A stretch of 64,000 nt of DNA from Propionivibrio sp. (GCA_016705685.1 JADJLB010000001.1:434001-498000), one strand, 5' to 3'. Positions 34,253 through 44,334 are shown, counted from the stretch's first letter. Program-made: numbers and translations. Notes: generated by a model not told the origin, from the letters alone.

Positions 34253-34564
34253 TTACTTGAGGCTCAGAATCCACTTTACCAGCTTGCTCGCTTCTTCGGG
34301 CGTAACCGACGCGTTTGGCGGCATCGGCACCGGACCCCAGGCACCCTTGCTACCCTTTATAACCTTCTCGACAAGCATGGCTTCGTCCTTAGCCGTGAAT
34401 TTCTTGGCAACATCCTGGTAGGATGGGCCGACGAGTTTCTTGTCAACCGCATGACAGGCCAGGCAGTTCTTGGCTTTGGCCAAGGCCATTTCGTCCGCTG
34501 CTTGTGCTGCACCGGCAGACAGGAGGCCGGCCGCAACCAGCAGGGATAGGTAAGTAGTCTTCAT
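34253..34564 (-). CDS. Cytochrome c551/c552-type monoheme protein
   Basis: A 103-residue class I cytochrome c with a signal peptide (cleavage near AAQAAD). The single heme-binding motif is CLACH (about residues 34-38), and the axial Met is in the PMPPN motif typical of c551. It is a periplasmic electron carrier between the bc1 complex and terminal reductases. It is monocistronic, with its own terminator. The ribosome site GGAGAGAAAG precedes the ATG. Confidence 0.95.
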   Translation of the reverse strand: MKTTYLSLLVAAGLLSAGAAQAADEMALAKAKNCLACHAVDKKLVGPSYQDVAKKFTAKDEAMLVEKVIKGSKGAWGPVPMPPNASVTPEEASKLVKWILSLK

Positions 34565-34733
34565 TCTTTCTCTCCGTTGATGAAAGTGGTTGCCACAGGG
34601 TGATCATATTCCAATTTGCTGCCAAATCTCAAGGTCGGCACAAAATTGTCATGGGGACAGATAAGCTAACGCGCAGGTACAGGAAAGCGTTGACTGAAGA
34701 TTGGCCGGTTGATTTTATCTCCTGGCCGACTGA

Positions 34734-36593
34734 TCAACGACGCTTGAGCAAGCTGAGGTCGCGCACGGCGCCGGTCGACGCCGACGAGGCCATCAGAGCG
34801 TAGGCCTGCAAGGCCTTGGAAACGATGCGCGTCCGCTCGGATGCCGGTTGCCAACTCTGCTCGTTCCTGGCATCCATCGCCACACGACGACGCTGCAATA
34901 CAGCGTCGGTTACAGCCAGATGAATGCGCCGGTTGGGAATGTCGATTTCGATGGTGTCACCTTCTTCGACCAGGCCGATAGCTCCACCTTCAGCGGCCTC
35001 CGGCGAGACGTGGCCGATGGACAATCCCGAGGTTCCGCCCGAAAAGCGCCCATCGGTCAACAGCGCGCAGACCTTGCCCAGCCCCTTGGATTTGAGATAG
35101 GAGGTCGGATAAAGCATCTCCTGCATGCCAGGCCCGCCTTTGGGGCCTTCGTAGCGGATTACCACGACCTCGCCGGCAACAATCTGATCCGCGAGAATGG
35201 CTTCAACGGCGGCATCCTGACTTTCAAAAACCCGCGCCTTGCCAGTGAATTTCCAGATACTCTCATCCACGCCGGCGGTTTTTACGATACAGCCATCCTG
35301 CGCGATGTTGCCGAAGAGCACGGCCAGCCCCCCTTCTTTCGAGTAGGCATTGGACTTGTCGCGAATACAACCATGCGTCCGGTCAAGATCCAGCTCCGGG
35401 TAGCGACGATTCTGCGAGAAAGCGGTCTGAGTGGGAACACCACCCGGCGCGGCACGGAAGTATTCATAAACTTTGAGGTCGCGCGAATGATGCATCACGT
35501 CCCAGTGCACGATGGCCTCATCCAAGGTCTTGCTGTGCACGGTCGGCACTCCGAGGTGCAGCAAGCCCGAACGTTTGAGCTCGCCCAGAATGCCAAAGAT
35601 GCCTCCGGCGCGATGCACGTCCTCGATGTGGTACTTGTCAGTCATCGGCGCCACCTTGCACAGGCAGGGTACTTTGCGCGAGATCCGGTCAATATCCTGC
35701 ATGGTGAAATCGACGCCGGCTTCCTGTGCAGCCGCCAGCAGATGCAAAACGGTATTGGTCGAGCCGCCCATCGTGACGTCCAGCGTCATGGCATTCTCGA
35801 AAGCTTTAAAGGAACCGATTGATCGTGGCAGCACGGACGCATCGTCTTGCTCGTAGTAGCGGCGACAGAGTTCGACGATCTGGTGCCCGGCCTTGACGAA
35901 AAGCCCCTTGCGGTCGGCGTGGGTGGCCACCAGCGTGCCGTTGCCCGGCAATGAGAAGCCGAGCGCTTCGGTCAGACAGTTCATTGAATTGGCGGTAAAC
36001 ATGCCGGAGCAAGAACCACAAGTCGGGCACGCCGAACGTTCGATTTCCGCCAGATCGGCATCCGAAATAGTGCTGTCGACCGCTTTGACCATCGCATCGA
36101 CCAGATCGATAGTGATCGTCTTGCCGCCCAAGCGCACTTTACCGGCTTCCATCGGGCCGCCAGACACGAAGATGGCCGGGATGTTGACGCGCATCGCCGC
36201 CATCAGCATGCCCGGCGTAATCTTGTCGCAATTCGAAATGCAGACCATGGCGTCGGCGCAATGTCCATTGACCATATATTCGACGGAGTCGGCGATCAAA
36301 TCGCGCGAAGGCAGTGAATACAGCATGCCGTCGTGCCCCATGGCGATGCCGTCGTCGATGGCGATGGTATTGAATTCCTTGGCAATACCGCCGGCCGCTT
36401 CGATTTCGCGCGCTACCAGTTGACCCAGATCCTTGAGATGGACGTGCCCCGGAACAAACTGGGTGAATGAATTGACGACGGCAATGATCGGCTTTCCGAA
36501 ATCGCCGTCTTTCATTCCAGTCGCACGCCATAGAGCGCGCGCACCGGCCATGTTGCGACCGTGGGTCGACGTGCGGGAACGATAGTCAGGCAT
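34734..36593 (-). CDS. ilvD: Dihydroxy-acid dehydratase
   Basis: The third common step of branched-chain amino acid synthesis, an Fe-S dehydratase in the cytoplasm. It has 619 residues from ATG 36593 ([21 protein letters not shown]), behind GGAGATACGCC. Cluster cysteines are in [10 protein letters not shown] and [17 protein letters not shown]. The C-terminal catalytic segment [19 protein letters not shown] is intact. It is divergent from lgt, with a 111-base shared upstream region. Confidence 0.98.
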   Translation of the reverse strand: MPDYRSRTSTHGRNMAGARALWRATGMKDGDFGKPIIAVVNSFTQFVPGHVHLKDLGQLVAREIEAAGGIAKEFNTIAIDDGIAMGHDGMLYSLPSRDLIADSVEYMVNGHCADAMVCISNCDKITPGMLMAAMRVNIPAIFVSGGPMEAGKVRLGGKTITIDLVDAMVKAVDSTISDADLAEIERSACPTCGSCSGMFTANSMNCLTEALGFSLPGNGTLVATHADRKGLFVKAGHQIVELCRRYYEQDDASVLPRSIGSFKAFENAMTLDVTMGGSTNTVLHLLAAAQEAGVDFTMQDIDRISRKVPCLCKVAPMTDKYHIEDVHRAGGIFGILGELKRSGLLHLGVPTVHSKTLDEAIVHWDVMHHSRDLKVYEYFRAAPGGVPTQTAFSQNRRYPELDLDRTHGCIRDKSNAYSKEGGLAVLFGNIAQDGCIVKTAGVDESIWKFTGKARVFESQDAAVEAILADQIVAGEVVVIRYEGPKGGPGMQEMLYPTSYLKSKGLGKVCALLTDGRFSGGTSGLSIGHVSPEAAEGGAIGLVEEGDTIEIDIPNRRIHLAVTDAVLQRRRVAMDARNEQSWQPASERTRIVSKALQAYALMASSASTGAVRDLSLLKRR

Positions 36594-36704
36594 GGCGTAT
36601 CTCCGAAAGAGGGTAATGCTTCTGGGTGGCAAGCTATAATCGGAATTCTATCCGAAAGCCCCGCAAGCGTTCGTTACGTGTTGCCGACACGCTGATTCGC
36701 CGCC

Positions 36705-37502
36705 ATGTTGATTCATCCTCAGTTCAACCCGATCGCTATTTCGCTGGGCCCGCTGGCTGTCCGCTGGTACGGGCTGATGTATCTCGCGGCCTTTCTCCAG
36801 TTCTGGTGGCTCGGCAAGCGGCGGATTCAAACACACCCGCAATTGTCAAAATCCGGCTGGACGGTGCCGCAACTCGACGACCTGCTGTTCTACGGCGTGC
36901 TCGGCGTAATTCTTGGCGGACGCTTGGGGCAGGTGCTGTTCTACGAACCCGGTTACTATCTTGCGCATCCCCTGGAGGTCTTTGCCGTCTGGAAAGGCGG
37001 CATGTCTTTTCACGGCGGCTTTCTCGGTGTCCTGGCGGCGATGGGGCTGTTCGCCCGCAAGACGCAACGTCGCTGGCTGGACATTACCGACTTCATTGCG
37101 CCGCTGGTGCCTCTGGGCTTGGCCGCCGGCCGGATTGGCAATTTCATCAACGGCGAATTGTGGGGCCGCGTTTGCGATCCCGACTTGCCCTGGGCGATGA
37201 TTTTCCCACAGGTGGATACTCAACCGCGCCATCCCTCGCAGCTGTATCAAGCGGGTCTGGAAGGCCTATTGCTGTTCATTGTCCTGTGGTTGTATTCGCG
37301 CAGCGCCCGACCACACGGCGCCGTCTCCGGCGTGTTCCTCATCGGTTACGGAAGCCTGCGCTTTGTTTCCGAGTTTTTCCGAACGCCGGATGATGGTATC
37401 TTTGGCCTCTCGGAAGTCATCAGCATGGGACAGTGGCTGTCGCTGCCCATGATTCTGACCGGAATCGTCATGCTCTTCTGGTCGTACAGGCGAGAAATCT
37501 GA
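36705..37502 (+). CDS. lgt: Prolipoprotein diacylglyceryl transferase
   Basis: Lgt transfers diacylglycerol from phosphatidylglycerol to the lipobox Cys of prolipoproteins in the inner membrane. It has 265 residues and about seven helices. The conserved features are [23 protein letters not shown], the catalytic FHGGFLG-type segment ([10 protein letters not shown]) and the Lgt signature [21 protein letters not shown] hexamer lies at 36635-36640, about 65 bases upstream. Lipoproteins in this window (the lipoprotein hydrolase, the liv binding lipoprotein) are its expected clients. Confidence 0.97.
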   Translation: MLIHPQFNPIAISLGPLAVRWYGLMYLAAFLQFWWLGKRRIQTHPQLSKSGWTVPQLDDLLFYGVLGVILGGRLGQVLFYEPGYYLAHPLEVFAVWKGGMSFHGGFLGVLAAMGLFARKTQRRWLDITDFIAPLVPLGLAAGRIGNFINGELWGRVCDPDLPWAMIFPQVDTQPRHPSQLYQAGLEGLLLFIVLWLYSRSARPHGAVSGVFLIGYGSLRFVSEFFRTPDDGIFGLSEVISMGQWLSLPMILTGIVMLFWSYRREI

Positions 37503-37534
37503 GGAAATAAAGACCACGGATCGGGAGTAACATA

Positions 37535-38917
37535 ATGACAAGTGGAATTGTCTCACGCGGCCTTCAAAAGGTTCGCAAGCTGCTCGGTGAACATGAAAGC
37601 ACCGGCATGCTCAGCGATAAACAATTGGCCTTGATACGCGAACAGCTCAAGGAATGTGCCGTCGGTCTGGGCGGCGAAGTTTCTGCCCGACAGCGCGCAG
37701 CGCGGCTTGCCGACACGTATCTGTCACTCAACGATTCCGGCCGCGCGGCGTTTCTTCACATCGTCGCCACGGAATTCTGTCCGGATCCAAAAACGATCGA
37801 GAAGGCACACGGCCGCTATCAGGCGGCGATCGGCACCGCGACCCAATGGGCCGAGGAATCTGCGCTACGCAATGAGCTTCGTTCCGTGCCCTTGCGCATC
37901 CTCACCCAGTTCAACGCGCTGCCGCAGGGCGTCAAGTTTCTTGTCGATATGCGCGCCGACCTGTTGCGTTACCTTGACAGCGATCTCGCGCTGCGCTCGC
38001 TGGACCGCGAACTCGAACACCAATTCGTTGCCTGGTTCGATGTCGGATTTCTTGAACTTCAGCGCATTTCATGGAACTCGCCGGCGCTGCTCCTCGAAAA
38101 ACTGATCAAGTATGAGGCGGTACACGAAATCCGTTCATGGAGCGATTTGAAAAACCGCCTCGACTCCGACCGTCGTTGCTATGCCTTTTTCCATCCGCGC
38201 ATGCCGATGGAGCCACTGATCTTCGTCGAGGTGGCGCTGGTGGAGGAACTTGCCGACAACGTGCAGGCATTGCTCGACGAGCGAGCGCCCGTCTTTGATG
38301 CGCAACGTGCCAAAACGGCCATTTTCTATTCGATCTCGAATACGCAACCCGGCTTGCGTGGCGTTTCCTTCGGAAATTTTCTGCTCAAACGTGTCGTTGA
38401 CGACCTGAAACGCGATTTTCCCCGTCTGACCACCTTTGCCACGCTATCGCCGATTCCGATGTTGCGTCGCTGGGCAGAAAAGAACCCCGAGTCCTGGAAT
38501 CAAGCCTTCAGCGCTGAAGTGGTCGAGCGCGTCGCGCGCCAGGCCGGATCAAAAGGAACGGTGGTCAATACGGCGGACGGCATACGTACATTGCTCGGCG
38601 ATGCCGCTTGGGTTGGCAATACTCGCCTCGCCCGCAGCCTGCAGCCCGGCTTGCTGCGCCTCGCCGCGGGCTATCTTCTCAATGCCAAGACAGGCGACCG
38701 CCCCTTCGATCCGGTGGCGCGCTTCCACCTCGGCAATGGCGCCCGCATCGAGCGCATCAACACGCTGGCCGATACTTCGACGCATGGTTTGCAACAATCC
38801 TACGGATTGATGGTCAACTACCTCTACGATCCCGACGCCATTGAAACCAATTTGGAATCCTTCTCACGCGACGGGATCATTGCCACTTCGGGCAATGTCA
38901 GACGGTCGGCAAAGTAG
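37535..38917 (+). CDS. Malonyl-CoA decarboxylase
   Basis: A 460-residue MLYCD family enzyme converting malonyl-CoA to acetyl-CoA and CO2. The N-terminal helical domain (about 1-150) and the GNAT-like catalytic domain are both present. Recognisable motifs are FFHPRMPMEPLIFVEVAL, FYSISNTQPGLRGVSFGNFL and TFATLSPIPMLRRW. It starts 32 bases after lgt. Together with the epimerase gene downstream it suggests handling of malonyl- and methylmalonyl-CoA, for example in fatty-acid or polyhydroxyalkanoate balance, but no other enzymes of those routes are nearby. Confidence 0.93.
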   Translation: MTSGIVSRGLQKVRKLLGEHESTGMLSDKQLALIREQLKECAVGLGGEVSARQRAARLADTYLSLNDSGRAAFLHIVATEFCPDPKTIEKAHGRYQAAIGTATQWAEESALRNELRSVPLRILTQFNALPQGVKFLVDMRADLLRYLDSDLALRSLDRELEHQFVAWFDVGFLELQRISWNSPALLLEKLIKYEAVHEIRSWSDLKNRLDSDRRCYAFFHPRMPMEPLIFVEVALVEELADNVQALLDERAPVFDAQRAKTAIFYSISNTQPGLRGVSFGNFLLKRVVDDLKRDFPRLTTFATLSPIPMLRRWAEKNPESWNQAFSAEVVERVARQAGSKGTVVNTADGIRTLLGDAAWVGNTRLARSLQPGLLRLAAGYLLNAKTGDRPFDPVARFHLGNGARIERINTLADTSTHGLQQSYGLMVNYLYDPDAIETNLESFSRDGIIATSGNVRRSAK

Positions 38918-38920
38918 CAT

Positions 38921-38950
38921 TTGACCCAAAGATTGTTTGGGATTTGGTAT
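38921..38950 (+). promoter_or_regulatory. Candidate sigma-70 promoter for the epimerase gene
   Basis: TTGACC at 38921-38926 and TGGTAT at 38945-38950, spacing 18, about 80 bases ahead of the epimerase start. The -10 match is moderate, with TATAAA three bases further on as an alternative. Confidence 0.35.
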
Positions 38951-39031
38951 AAACGCCTACACTGACACTCAAAAGTGAATTTTGCTGGATGATTTCTCCC
39001 CCTGTATCAACACAACGCAAAGGAATGCACT

Positions 39032-39442
39032 ATGAACCTGTCGCACATCGAGCATATCGGTATAGCCGTTAAGAGTCTGGACGAAGCCATTCCGTTCTGG
39101 GAAAAGCAGCTTGGCATGAAATGCTATTCCATCGAGGAAGTTAAGGAACAAAAGGTCAGGACCGCCTTCTTCAAAATCGGGCAATCCAAAATCGAATTGC
39201 TAGAGTCGACCGACCCGGACGGCCCGATCGGAAAATTCATTGAAAAGAAGGGCGAAGGCATACAGCATGTCGCTTTCGCCGTTACCGGGCTTCAGGCCAA
39301 CCTGGCCGAGCTGCAAGAAAAGGGCGTGCAACTGATCGACAAATCGCCACGCAAAGGAGCCGAAGGTTTGGACATTGCGTTCCTGCACCCGAAATCAACT
39401 CATGGCGTGTTGCTTGAACTGTGCGAAGATCCCCGCAAGTAA
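39032..39442 (+). CDS. mce: Methylmalonyl-CoA epimerase
   Basis: A 136-residue glyoxalase/VOC-fold metalloenzyme that interconverts (R)- and (S)-methylmalonyl-CoA. The family start LSHIEHIGIAVKSLDEAIPFWE is present, with metal ligands in HIEHIGIA, the central QHVAFAV and the terminal LLEL(C). It begins at ATG 39032 behind AAAGGAATGCACT. No mutase gene is in the window, so its partner must lie elsewhere. A strong terminator follows. Confidence 0.93.
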   Translation: MNLSHIEHIGIAVKSLDEAIPFWEKQLGMKCYSIEEVKEQKVRTAFFKIGQSKIELLESTDPDGPIGKFIEKKGEGIQHVAFAVTGLQANLAELQEKGVQLIDKSPRKGAEGLDIAFLHPKSTHGVLLELCEDPRK

Positions 39443-39470
39443 TTTGCGTCTTGATTGACTTGGGACATAC

Positions 39471-39514
39471 GCGCTGAACCAAACTGCCGATGGCTGGGCA
39501 GCTTGGTTCAGCGC
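39471..39514 (+). terminator. Terminator after methylmalonyl-CoA epimerase
   Basis: An 18-base-pair stem with one mismatch (GCGCTGAACCAAACTGCC against GGCAGCTTGGTTCAGCGC) and an eight-base loop, 28 bases after the stop. A run of six T follows about 12 bases later. Confidence 0.75.
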
Positions 39515-39565
39515 GCGAAGAAAGGCTTTTTTCCGGACGGCTTCAATCCTTAAGGTAGATCGTCG

Positions 39566-41173
39566 ATGGCCGGGTTTTCTGTGCCGATATCACAAACTGA
39601 CAACAAGGCCGCGTTTGTCGATTCCGACAGTGCGGCTGTGTGGCTTGCCGGGCAACCGCAGGCCAATGCGCCCGCCATGCTGGCCAGTCTGGTCGCGCAG
39701 ATTCAGCTTTTCAACAGCTCGATCACGACCTCTCGCGAACGTTTCAAGACCCTGGAAGTACTGCGCAAGTCGATCTTTTCTGTAAGCCAGGAATGCCAGC
39801 GGCGTTACGAAAACAAGCCGCTTCCCCTGCTGCCTGCCGAACAGACCGTGCTGGACATGACGCGTCGACTTTGGCGATCCTGTACGGTTGGCTATTTGCA
39901 TTGCCTGCGTGCCTGTCTTGAAAAAGATGCCCTTATCATGGCCTACAGCGCCAAAGTCGCTCATCGCGTGCTGGCCTGTCTACGCATGGAACAAATGAGT
40001 TGCTACCTTGCCGGTGCCGAACTTGACGGCGAGTTTTGGCGCAATCTGCATTCAATCTGGGCTTCGGCAGAACAACTGAGCGTTACGCGCGATCCTGTAG
40101 AAGACCGCTTGTTGGGAGAAACCAGCAAGTCGACCGTGAGCGGCCAATACGGCATGGTTCTGATGCTGCATCTTGCACGACCGTTTACCTTGTCGCGCGG
40201 ACAGTTCGCTGCCGCTACACGCTGGCTCGCGCGCTGGCGAGAGCAGGCGGCGGTGATCGACGCACCGGACGCAAACCCGAAATCCTGCTGCGTTGCCCTC
40301 AATTTATCGCAGGATCGCCCCATTCATGACCACTCCCGTGCGGCCAGCGTCGGACGCTGGCTTTCAGTCGATGCCGTGTTGCGCAAGATGCAGCAGCGGC
40401 TCGAATTGCTGGCCAAAGGCGAATCGCCGGAACTCCTCAAGCTGGGCAGCGGGCTGACTTCCGAAGCGTGCGTCGCCCTGCTTACCATGCTGACGCATAA
40501 CTTCAGATATCCGCAAAACTGCTCGACAGAGCTCGTTGCCGAAATGGTATCCGTCAATGTCGCGGCGGGGCTGGAGAATATTCATCGCCTGTTGGGCGGC
40601 AAAGGCCTGACGGAAGCGGTTACTTCTGCGTCTCACAACAGCCGCCTCAACCATGAACAGATTGCCGTATTCGGCCACTTCGTACGCGATGGCGAAGCCG
40701 AAGCCGAGAACGGAAAATTCGAGACCTGGCAATTCACGCATCAGGCACCAGGCGTCCTGAATCTGTTTTGCCCCACCGGAAGTGTCGAATCACGCCTGAT
40801 CCTCGGTGGTCTATTGGCGGTCAAGTTGCCGCAACATCAGCATTGCACCTTGGCCATGATCGGCAGTCTGTTCTCGCGAATTGACGGTGGCCTGTGCGTC
40901 ACCGCCAGCCTGTTCGACGGCCAACCCAAACCGCTGATCGCCGAAGCCAGGGTAAAACCGGCCGGCAAGAATTCACGACAACCCGCTTTCCTCTTGCCGG
41001 CCGGTGAGGGTGGCAGCCGGGCGGTCGTCGTTTTGCCGGCGGGCCTGCCGGCGCGCGCCGTGTCGATCCGTTTTCTCGATGCCAGCGATCAATCGCCGAT
41101 GGCGCTCCGCCTGGTCGAGAACCTGGGGCGTGGTGGCGAAATCGAACACTGGTCGGTTGCCATAGACTCGTAG
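39566..41173 (+). CDS. Conserved hypothetical protein (betaproteobacterial, 535 aa)
   Basis: A 535-residue soluble protein without signal peptide or membrane helix. The N-terminal half is helical (about 25-330), with a segment LEVLRKSIFSVSQECQRRYENKPLPLLPAEQ. This resembles a betaproteobacterial family that is sometimes labelled cyclic-di-GMP-binding, on slender grounds. The C-terminal about 130 residues (from about 400) look beta-rich, like a PilZ-sized barrel. However, I see no clear RxxxR / DxSxxG PilZ signature, so c-di-GMP binding is only a possibility. It precedes the type I secretion locus by 278 bases, on the same strand. Confidence 0.75.
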   Translation: MAGFSVPISQTDNKAAFVDSDSAAVWLAGQPQANAPAMLASLVAQIQLFNSSITTSRERFKTLEVLRKSIFSVSQECQRRYENKPLPLLPAEQTVLDMTRRLWRSCTVGYLHCLRACLEKDALIMAYSAKVAHRVLACLRMEQMSCYLAGAELDGEFWRNLHSIWASAEQLSVTRDPVEDRLLGETSKSTVSGQYGMVLMLHLARPFTLSRGQFAAATRWLARWREQAAVIDAPDANPKSCCVALNLSQDRPIHDHSRAASVGRWLSVDAVLRKMQQRLELLAKGESPELLKLGSGLTSEACVALLTMLTHNFRYPQNCSTELVAEMVSVNVAAGLENIHRLLGGKGLTEAVTSASHNSRLNHEQIAVFGHFVRDGEAEAENGKFETWQFTHQAPGVLNLFCPTGSVESRLILGGLLAVKLPQHQHCTLAMIGSLFSRIDGGLCVTASLFDGQPKPLIAEARVKPAGKNSRQPAFLLPAGEGGSRAVVVLPAGLPARAVSIRFLDASDQSPMALRLVENLGRGGEIEHWSVAIDS

Positions 41174-41394
41174 CCTTCCCGCCGCCGCTGGCCCCTTGCG
41201 GGATAAGCAGCGACTTGGCTGTGGTCTTGTACGGCCTAGTCGAATGCTCAGTTGTTCCACCAGAGGAGTTGGGGAGAGGGGTGAATGCGCTTGCCCCCCG
41301 ACATTTTCATTTGCAGATTGACTTCAAACAAAGAAGCGCTTGCTTATATGAGCTGCGAACAAACAACACATCTTGCGCAAATAGCACACACTGC

Positions 41395-41423
41395 TTGACA
41401 ATTCATTGAGGTGGGCCTACGCT
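41395..41423 (+). promoter_or_regulatory. Candidate promoter of the type I secretion ABC gene
   Basis: A consensus -35 TTGACA at 41395-41400, a 17-base spacer and a weak -10 TACGCT at 41418-41423, ending 28 bases ahead of the ABC exporter start. The surrounding gap is more AT-rich than the flanking genes. Confidence 0.4.
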
Positions 41424-41451
41424 CCGCAGGTTCCATAAAAACAACAATGAC

Positions 41452-43716
41452 ATGAACCTTCAGGAGGGGGTGAAGCAGGAGGATCTGCTGTGGCTGCTCG
41501 GCAGCCTGTGCGGATTGTTCCGCATCCCCTTCGACGCCGCACTGCTGGCCCAGGATTACCCGCCACCGCATACCCTGGCCACCCTGCACGACGCCGCACG
41601 GGCCTTGGGCATCAAGACCGGCCACTGCCCGGTGACCGACCTGGACTGGCAAAAACTCCCGCTGCCGGCCATCGCCTTCCTGCCGCCGCTCGACGCCCCG
41701 GAGACCGTTCCGGCCAGTGACGCGCTCCCGCCGGCAGACGATGCGCCAAACCAAGCCGCCGCAGCCGTCGCAGCCCGCCCGCCTCCCACGCTGCGCCCCC
41801 TGCTCATCGTCAAAGCTTCGGCCGAACAGCTCCTCTACTTCCGTCCCGGCGCACAGACGCCGGAGACGCTGCCGATTGCCGACGCCGCCAATCAGCTCGC
41901 CCCCGAGCTCCTCCTCGTCGCCAAGGAAAGCACGGCGAGCGGGGGCGAGCAGGACGACATCGCCGGCTTTGTCACCGAGAAGAAAGCCTTCGGATTTTCC
42001 TGGTTCATCCCCGAACTCAAGAAACACCGAACGATCTGGCGCGACGTCCTGCTCGCTTCGCTGGCCATCCAGCTCGTCGGTCTCGCCACGCCGCTGATCA
42101 CCCAGGTGATCATCGACAAAGTCGTCGTCCATCAGAGCAACAGCACGCTCGTCGTCCTCGGCGTCGCCCTCGTCATGTTCATGCTGTTTACCAGCGGCAT
42201 GAGCTGGCTGCGCCAGTACCTGGTGCTGCACACCGGCAACCGCATCGACGCCGTGCTCGGCAGCCAGGTCTTCCGCCACCTCCTCCGATTACCGCTGCCG
42301 TACTTCGAACACCGTCCGACCGGCACGCTCGTCGCCCGCCTGCACGGCGTCGAGACGATCCGCGAATTCGTCTCCAGCGCCGCCGTCACGCTGATTCTCG
42401 ACTTCCCTTTCCTGCTCGTCTTCCTCGCCGTGATGTTCGCCTACAGCTGGCAGCTCTCGCTGATCGCGCTCGGCCTGCTCGGCATCATTGCCCTGATCAG
42501 CCTGCTCGTCGCCCCGGTCTTTCGTGACAAGCTCAACCGCCAGTTCATGCTCGGCGCCCGCAACCAGTCCTTCCTCACCGAGTACGTGTGCGGAATGGCC
42601 ACCGTCAAATCGCTGCAGATGGAGCCGGACATCGACAAGCAATACGGCGACCTGCTCGCCCAGTACCTCGCCGCCGGCTTTGGCACCAAACAGATCGGCA
42701 ACACCTACACCGTCGTCGCCAACGCTCTGGAGCAGGTGATGACGCTCTCGATCCTGATCGTCGGCGCGCTGCTGGTGATGAGGAACGAAGGCTTCACCGT
42801 CGGCATGCTGGTCGCCTTCCAGATGTTCGCCAGCCGCATGAGCCAGCCGATGCTGCGACTGGTCGGCCTGTGGCAGGAGTTCCAGCAAGCCAGCATCGCC
42901 GTCAAACGGCTGGGGGACATCATGGACATGCCGCAGGAACCGCATGCGCTGATCCCCCAGCGCGAAGCAGCCGGCAAGGCGTATCTGACGATCCACAATC
43001 TTGCTTTCCGCTATGCCCGAGGGGCACCCGGTCAGGGTGACCCGAGGAAATCCCCGTGGGACAGCGAACACCTGCCCTGGCTGTACCGCAATCTCGACCT
43101 CGCGTTCAAGCCCGGCCACTTGAGTGTGATCATGGGGCCGTCCGGCTGTGGCAAGAGCACGCTGGCCAAGCTGATGCTCGGCTTCTACCAACCGCAGGAA
43201 GGGCGGATCGCGCTCGACGGCAAGGACATCCGCCACCTCGCGGCCAACGAACTGCGCAGCGTCTTCGGTGTCGTCCCGCAGGACACGGTGCTCTTCTCGG
43301 GAACGCTCTATCAGAACCTGGTCATGGCCCACCCGCAGGCGACCTTCGACGACGTCATCGCCGCGTGCAAGGCCGCCGAAATTCACGAGGTGATCGAGAA
43401 GCTGCCCGAGGGCTACCAGACCGAGATCGGCGAACGCGGCACCGGGCTCTCCGGAGGGCAGAAGCAGCGCATCGCCATTGCCCGGGCCTTACTCAAGCGG
43501 CCGAAGATCCTCATCTTCGACGAGGCGGTGTCCAACCTCGACCAGCCGACCGCCGAACTCTTCGCCAAGACGATCAACAAGCTCAAGGGGAAGGTGACGA
43601 TGCTGTTTATTACGCATCAGATTCCGCGAGGGTTGGCGGTCGATGAGGTGTTCTCGTTTGGAAGTGACAACCAGCATACGACGAAGGTCGGGGTGGTGGG
43701 GGAGGAGGGGAAATGA
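41452..43716 (+). CDS. Type I secretion ABC transporter (permease/ATPase)
   Basis: A 754-residue HlyB/LssB-type exporter. Residues 1-165 form a C39-peptidase-like domain without the catalytic Gln/Cys arrangement, extended by an Ala/Pro-rich linker; this is the 'CLD' type that docks RTX substrates instead of cutting leaders. Residues 190-470 are the six-helix transmembrane domain. The ATPase has Walker A GPSGCGKST (Gly562-Thr570), signature LSGGQKQRIAIARALL and Walker B ILIFDEAVSNLD. A Gly/Pro-rich insert (ARGAPGQGDPRKSPWDSEH) precedes the ATPase core. The expected substrate is the giant RTX protein 1.8 kb downstream. The adaptor is the broken hlyD; TolC is not in the window. Confidence 0.93.
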   Translation: MNLQEGVKQEDLLWLLGSLCGLFRIPFDAALLAQDYPPPHTLATLHDAARALGIKTGHCPVTDLDWQKLPLPAIAFLPPLDAPETVPASDALPPADDAPNQAAAAVAARPPPTLRPLLIVKASAEQLLYFRPGAQTPETLPIADAANQLAPELLLVAKESTASGGEQDDIAGFVTEKKAFGFSWFIPELKKHRTIWRDVLLASLAIQLVGLATPLITQVIIDKVVVHQSNSTLVVLGVALVMFMLFTSGMSWLRQYLVLHTGNRIDAVLGSQVFRHLLRLPLPYFEHRPTGTLVARLHGVETIREFVSSAAVTLILDFPFLLVFLAVMFAYSWQLSLIALGLLGIIALISLLVAPVFRDKLNRQFMLGARNQSFLTEYVCGMATVKSLQMEPDIDKQYGDLLAQYLAAGFGTKQIGNTYTVVANALEQVMTLSILIVGALLVMRNEGFTVGMLVAFQMFASRMSQPMLRLVGLWQEFQQASIAVKRLGDIMDMPQEPHALIPQREAAGKAYLTIHNLAFRYARGAPGQGDPRKSPWDSEHLPWLYRNLDLAFKPGHLSVIMGPSGCGKSTLAKLMLGFYQPQEGRIALDGKDIRHLAANELRSVFGVVPQDTVLFSGTLYQNLVMAHPQATFDDVIAACKAAEIHEVIEKLPEGYQTEIGERGTGLSGGQKQRIAIARALLKRPKILIFDEAVSNLDQPTAELFAKTINKLKGKVTMLFITHQIPRGLAVDEVFSFGSDNQHTTKVGVVGEEGK

Positions 43717-43742
43717 CGGATGAAAGACCGTGGCCGGTCAGC

Positions 43743-44135
43743 TTATCGCATCGCCGCACGCGCCGCGTCGGCCAGGAAGCCGGAGCGCGTTTCGCCGTGC
43801 TCCTTGGCGTAGCGGTCGATTCTCGCCAGCAAGCGGCGCGGCAAGGTGATGTTGATCTTTTCAGCGCGCCCCTCGAAGCGGGACACGTTCACTTCCACCA
43901 CCGCCCACACGCCCCCGGCAAAGTCGGGGTTTTGGCGATGCTCGGCAACGGGCCGCGGAACGGGAATATCGGCGCCGTCCTCCGTCAGCCCTTCCAGATG
44001 CAGGTCAATGGCTTCAAGAACGGAATCCAGCGCTTCGTCGAACGTATCGCCCGCCGAGAAACAGCCGGGCAAATCGGGAACCGTCACACCGAAACGAATT
44101 CCATCGTCGGAATGCAGCACAACAGGGAAACGCAT
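43743..44135 (-). CDS. hicB: HicB-type antitoxin
   Basis: A 130-residue antitoxin. The N-terminal HicB fold (FPVVLHSDDGIRFGVTVPDLPGCFSAGDTFDEAL) is an inactive RNase-H-like domain that covers the toxin. The C-terminal about 45 residues are a ribbon-helix-helix DNA-binding unit (INITLPRRLLARIDRYAKEHG), so it should repress its own operon. The middle linker is longer than usual. It follows hicA by 9 bases and faces the two flanking secretion genes. Confidence 0.92.
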   Translation of the reverse strand: MRFPVVLHSDDGIRFGVTVPDLPGCFSAGDTFDEALDSVLEAIDLHLEGLTEDGADIPVPRPVAEHRQNPDFAGGVWAVVEVNVSRFEGRAEKINITLPRRLLARIDRYAKEHGETRSGFLADAARAAMR

Positions 44136-44144
44136 GGCAACCTC

Positions 44145-44327
44145 CTATTTCCATCCCGCCTGCTTACGAATGCTGTTCAGCGTACCGGCGGGGATGTCGC
44201 TGTCAGGGTGCTTGACCGTCACCAAGCCCGGTTTGGCGGGATGCTTGAACTGGTGATGCGAGCCTTTGACGCGCGCCAGGCACCAGCCATCTGCTTCCAG
44301 TTGCTTGATGATTTGCTTGCTGTTCAT
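44145..44327 (-). CDS. hicA: HicA-type toxin (mRNA interferase)
   Basis: A 60-residue double-stranded-RNA-binding-fold toxin starting MNSKQIIKQLEADGW. It has the catalytic-region His in VKGSHHQF and the family ending IPAGTLNSIRKQAGW. Exact length and motif match indicate an intact toxin. The toxin gene is first in the operon and the antitoxin second, the usual hicAB order. The frame is open upstream to 44471, but only the 60-residue form fits. Confidence 0.93.
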   Translation of the reverse strand: MNSKQIIKQLEADGWCLARVKGSHHQFKHPAKPGLVTVKHPDSDIPAGTLNSIRKQAGWK

Positions 44328-44334
44328 GGTGGGT

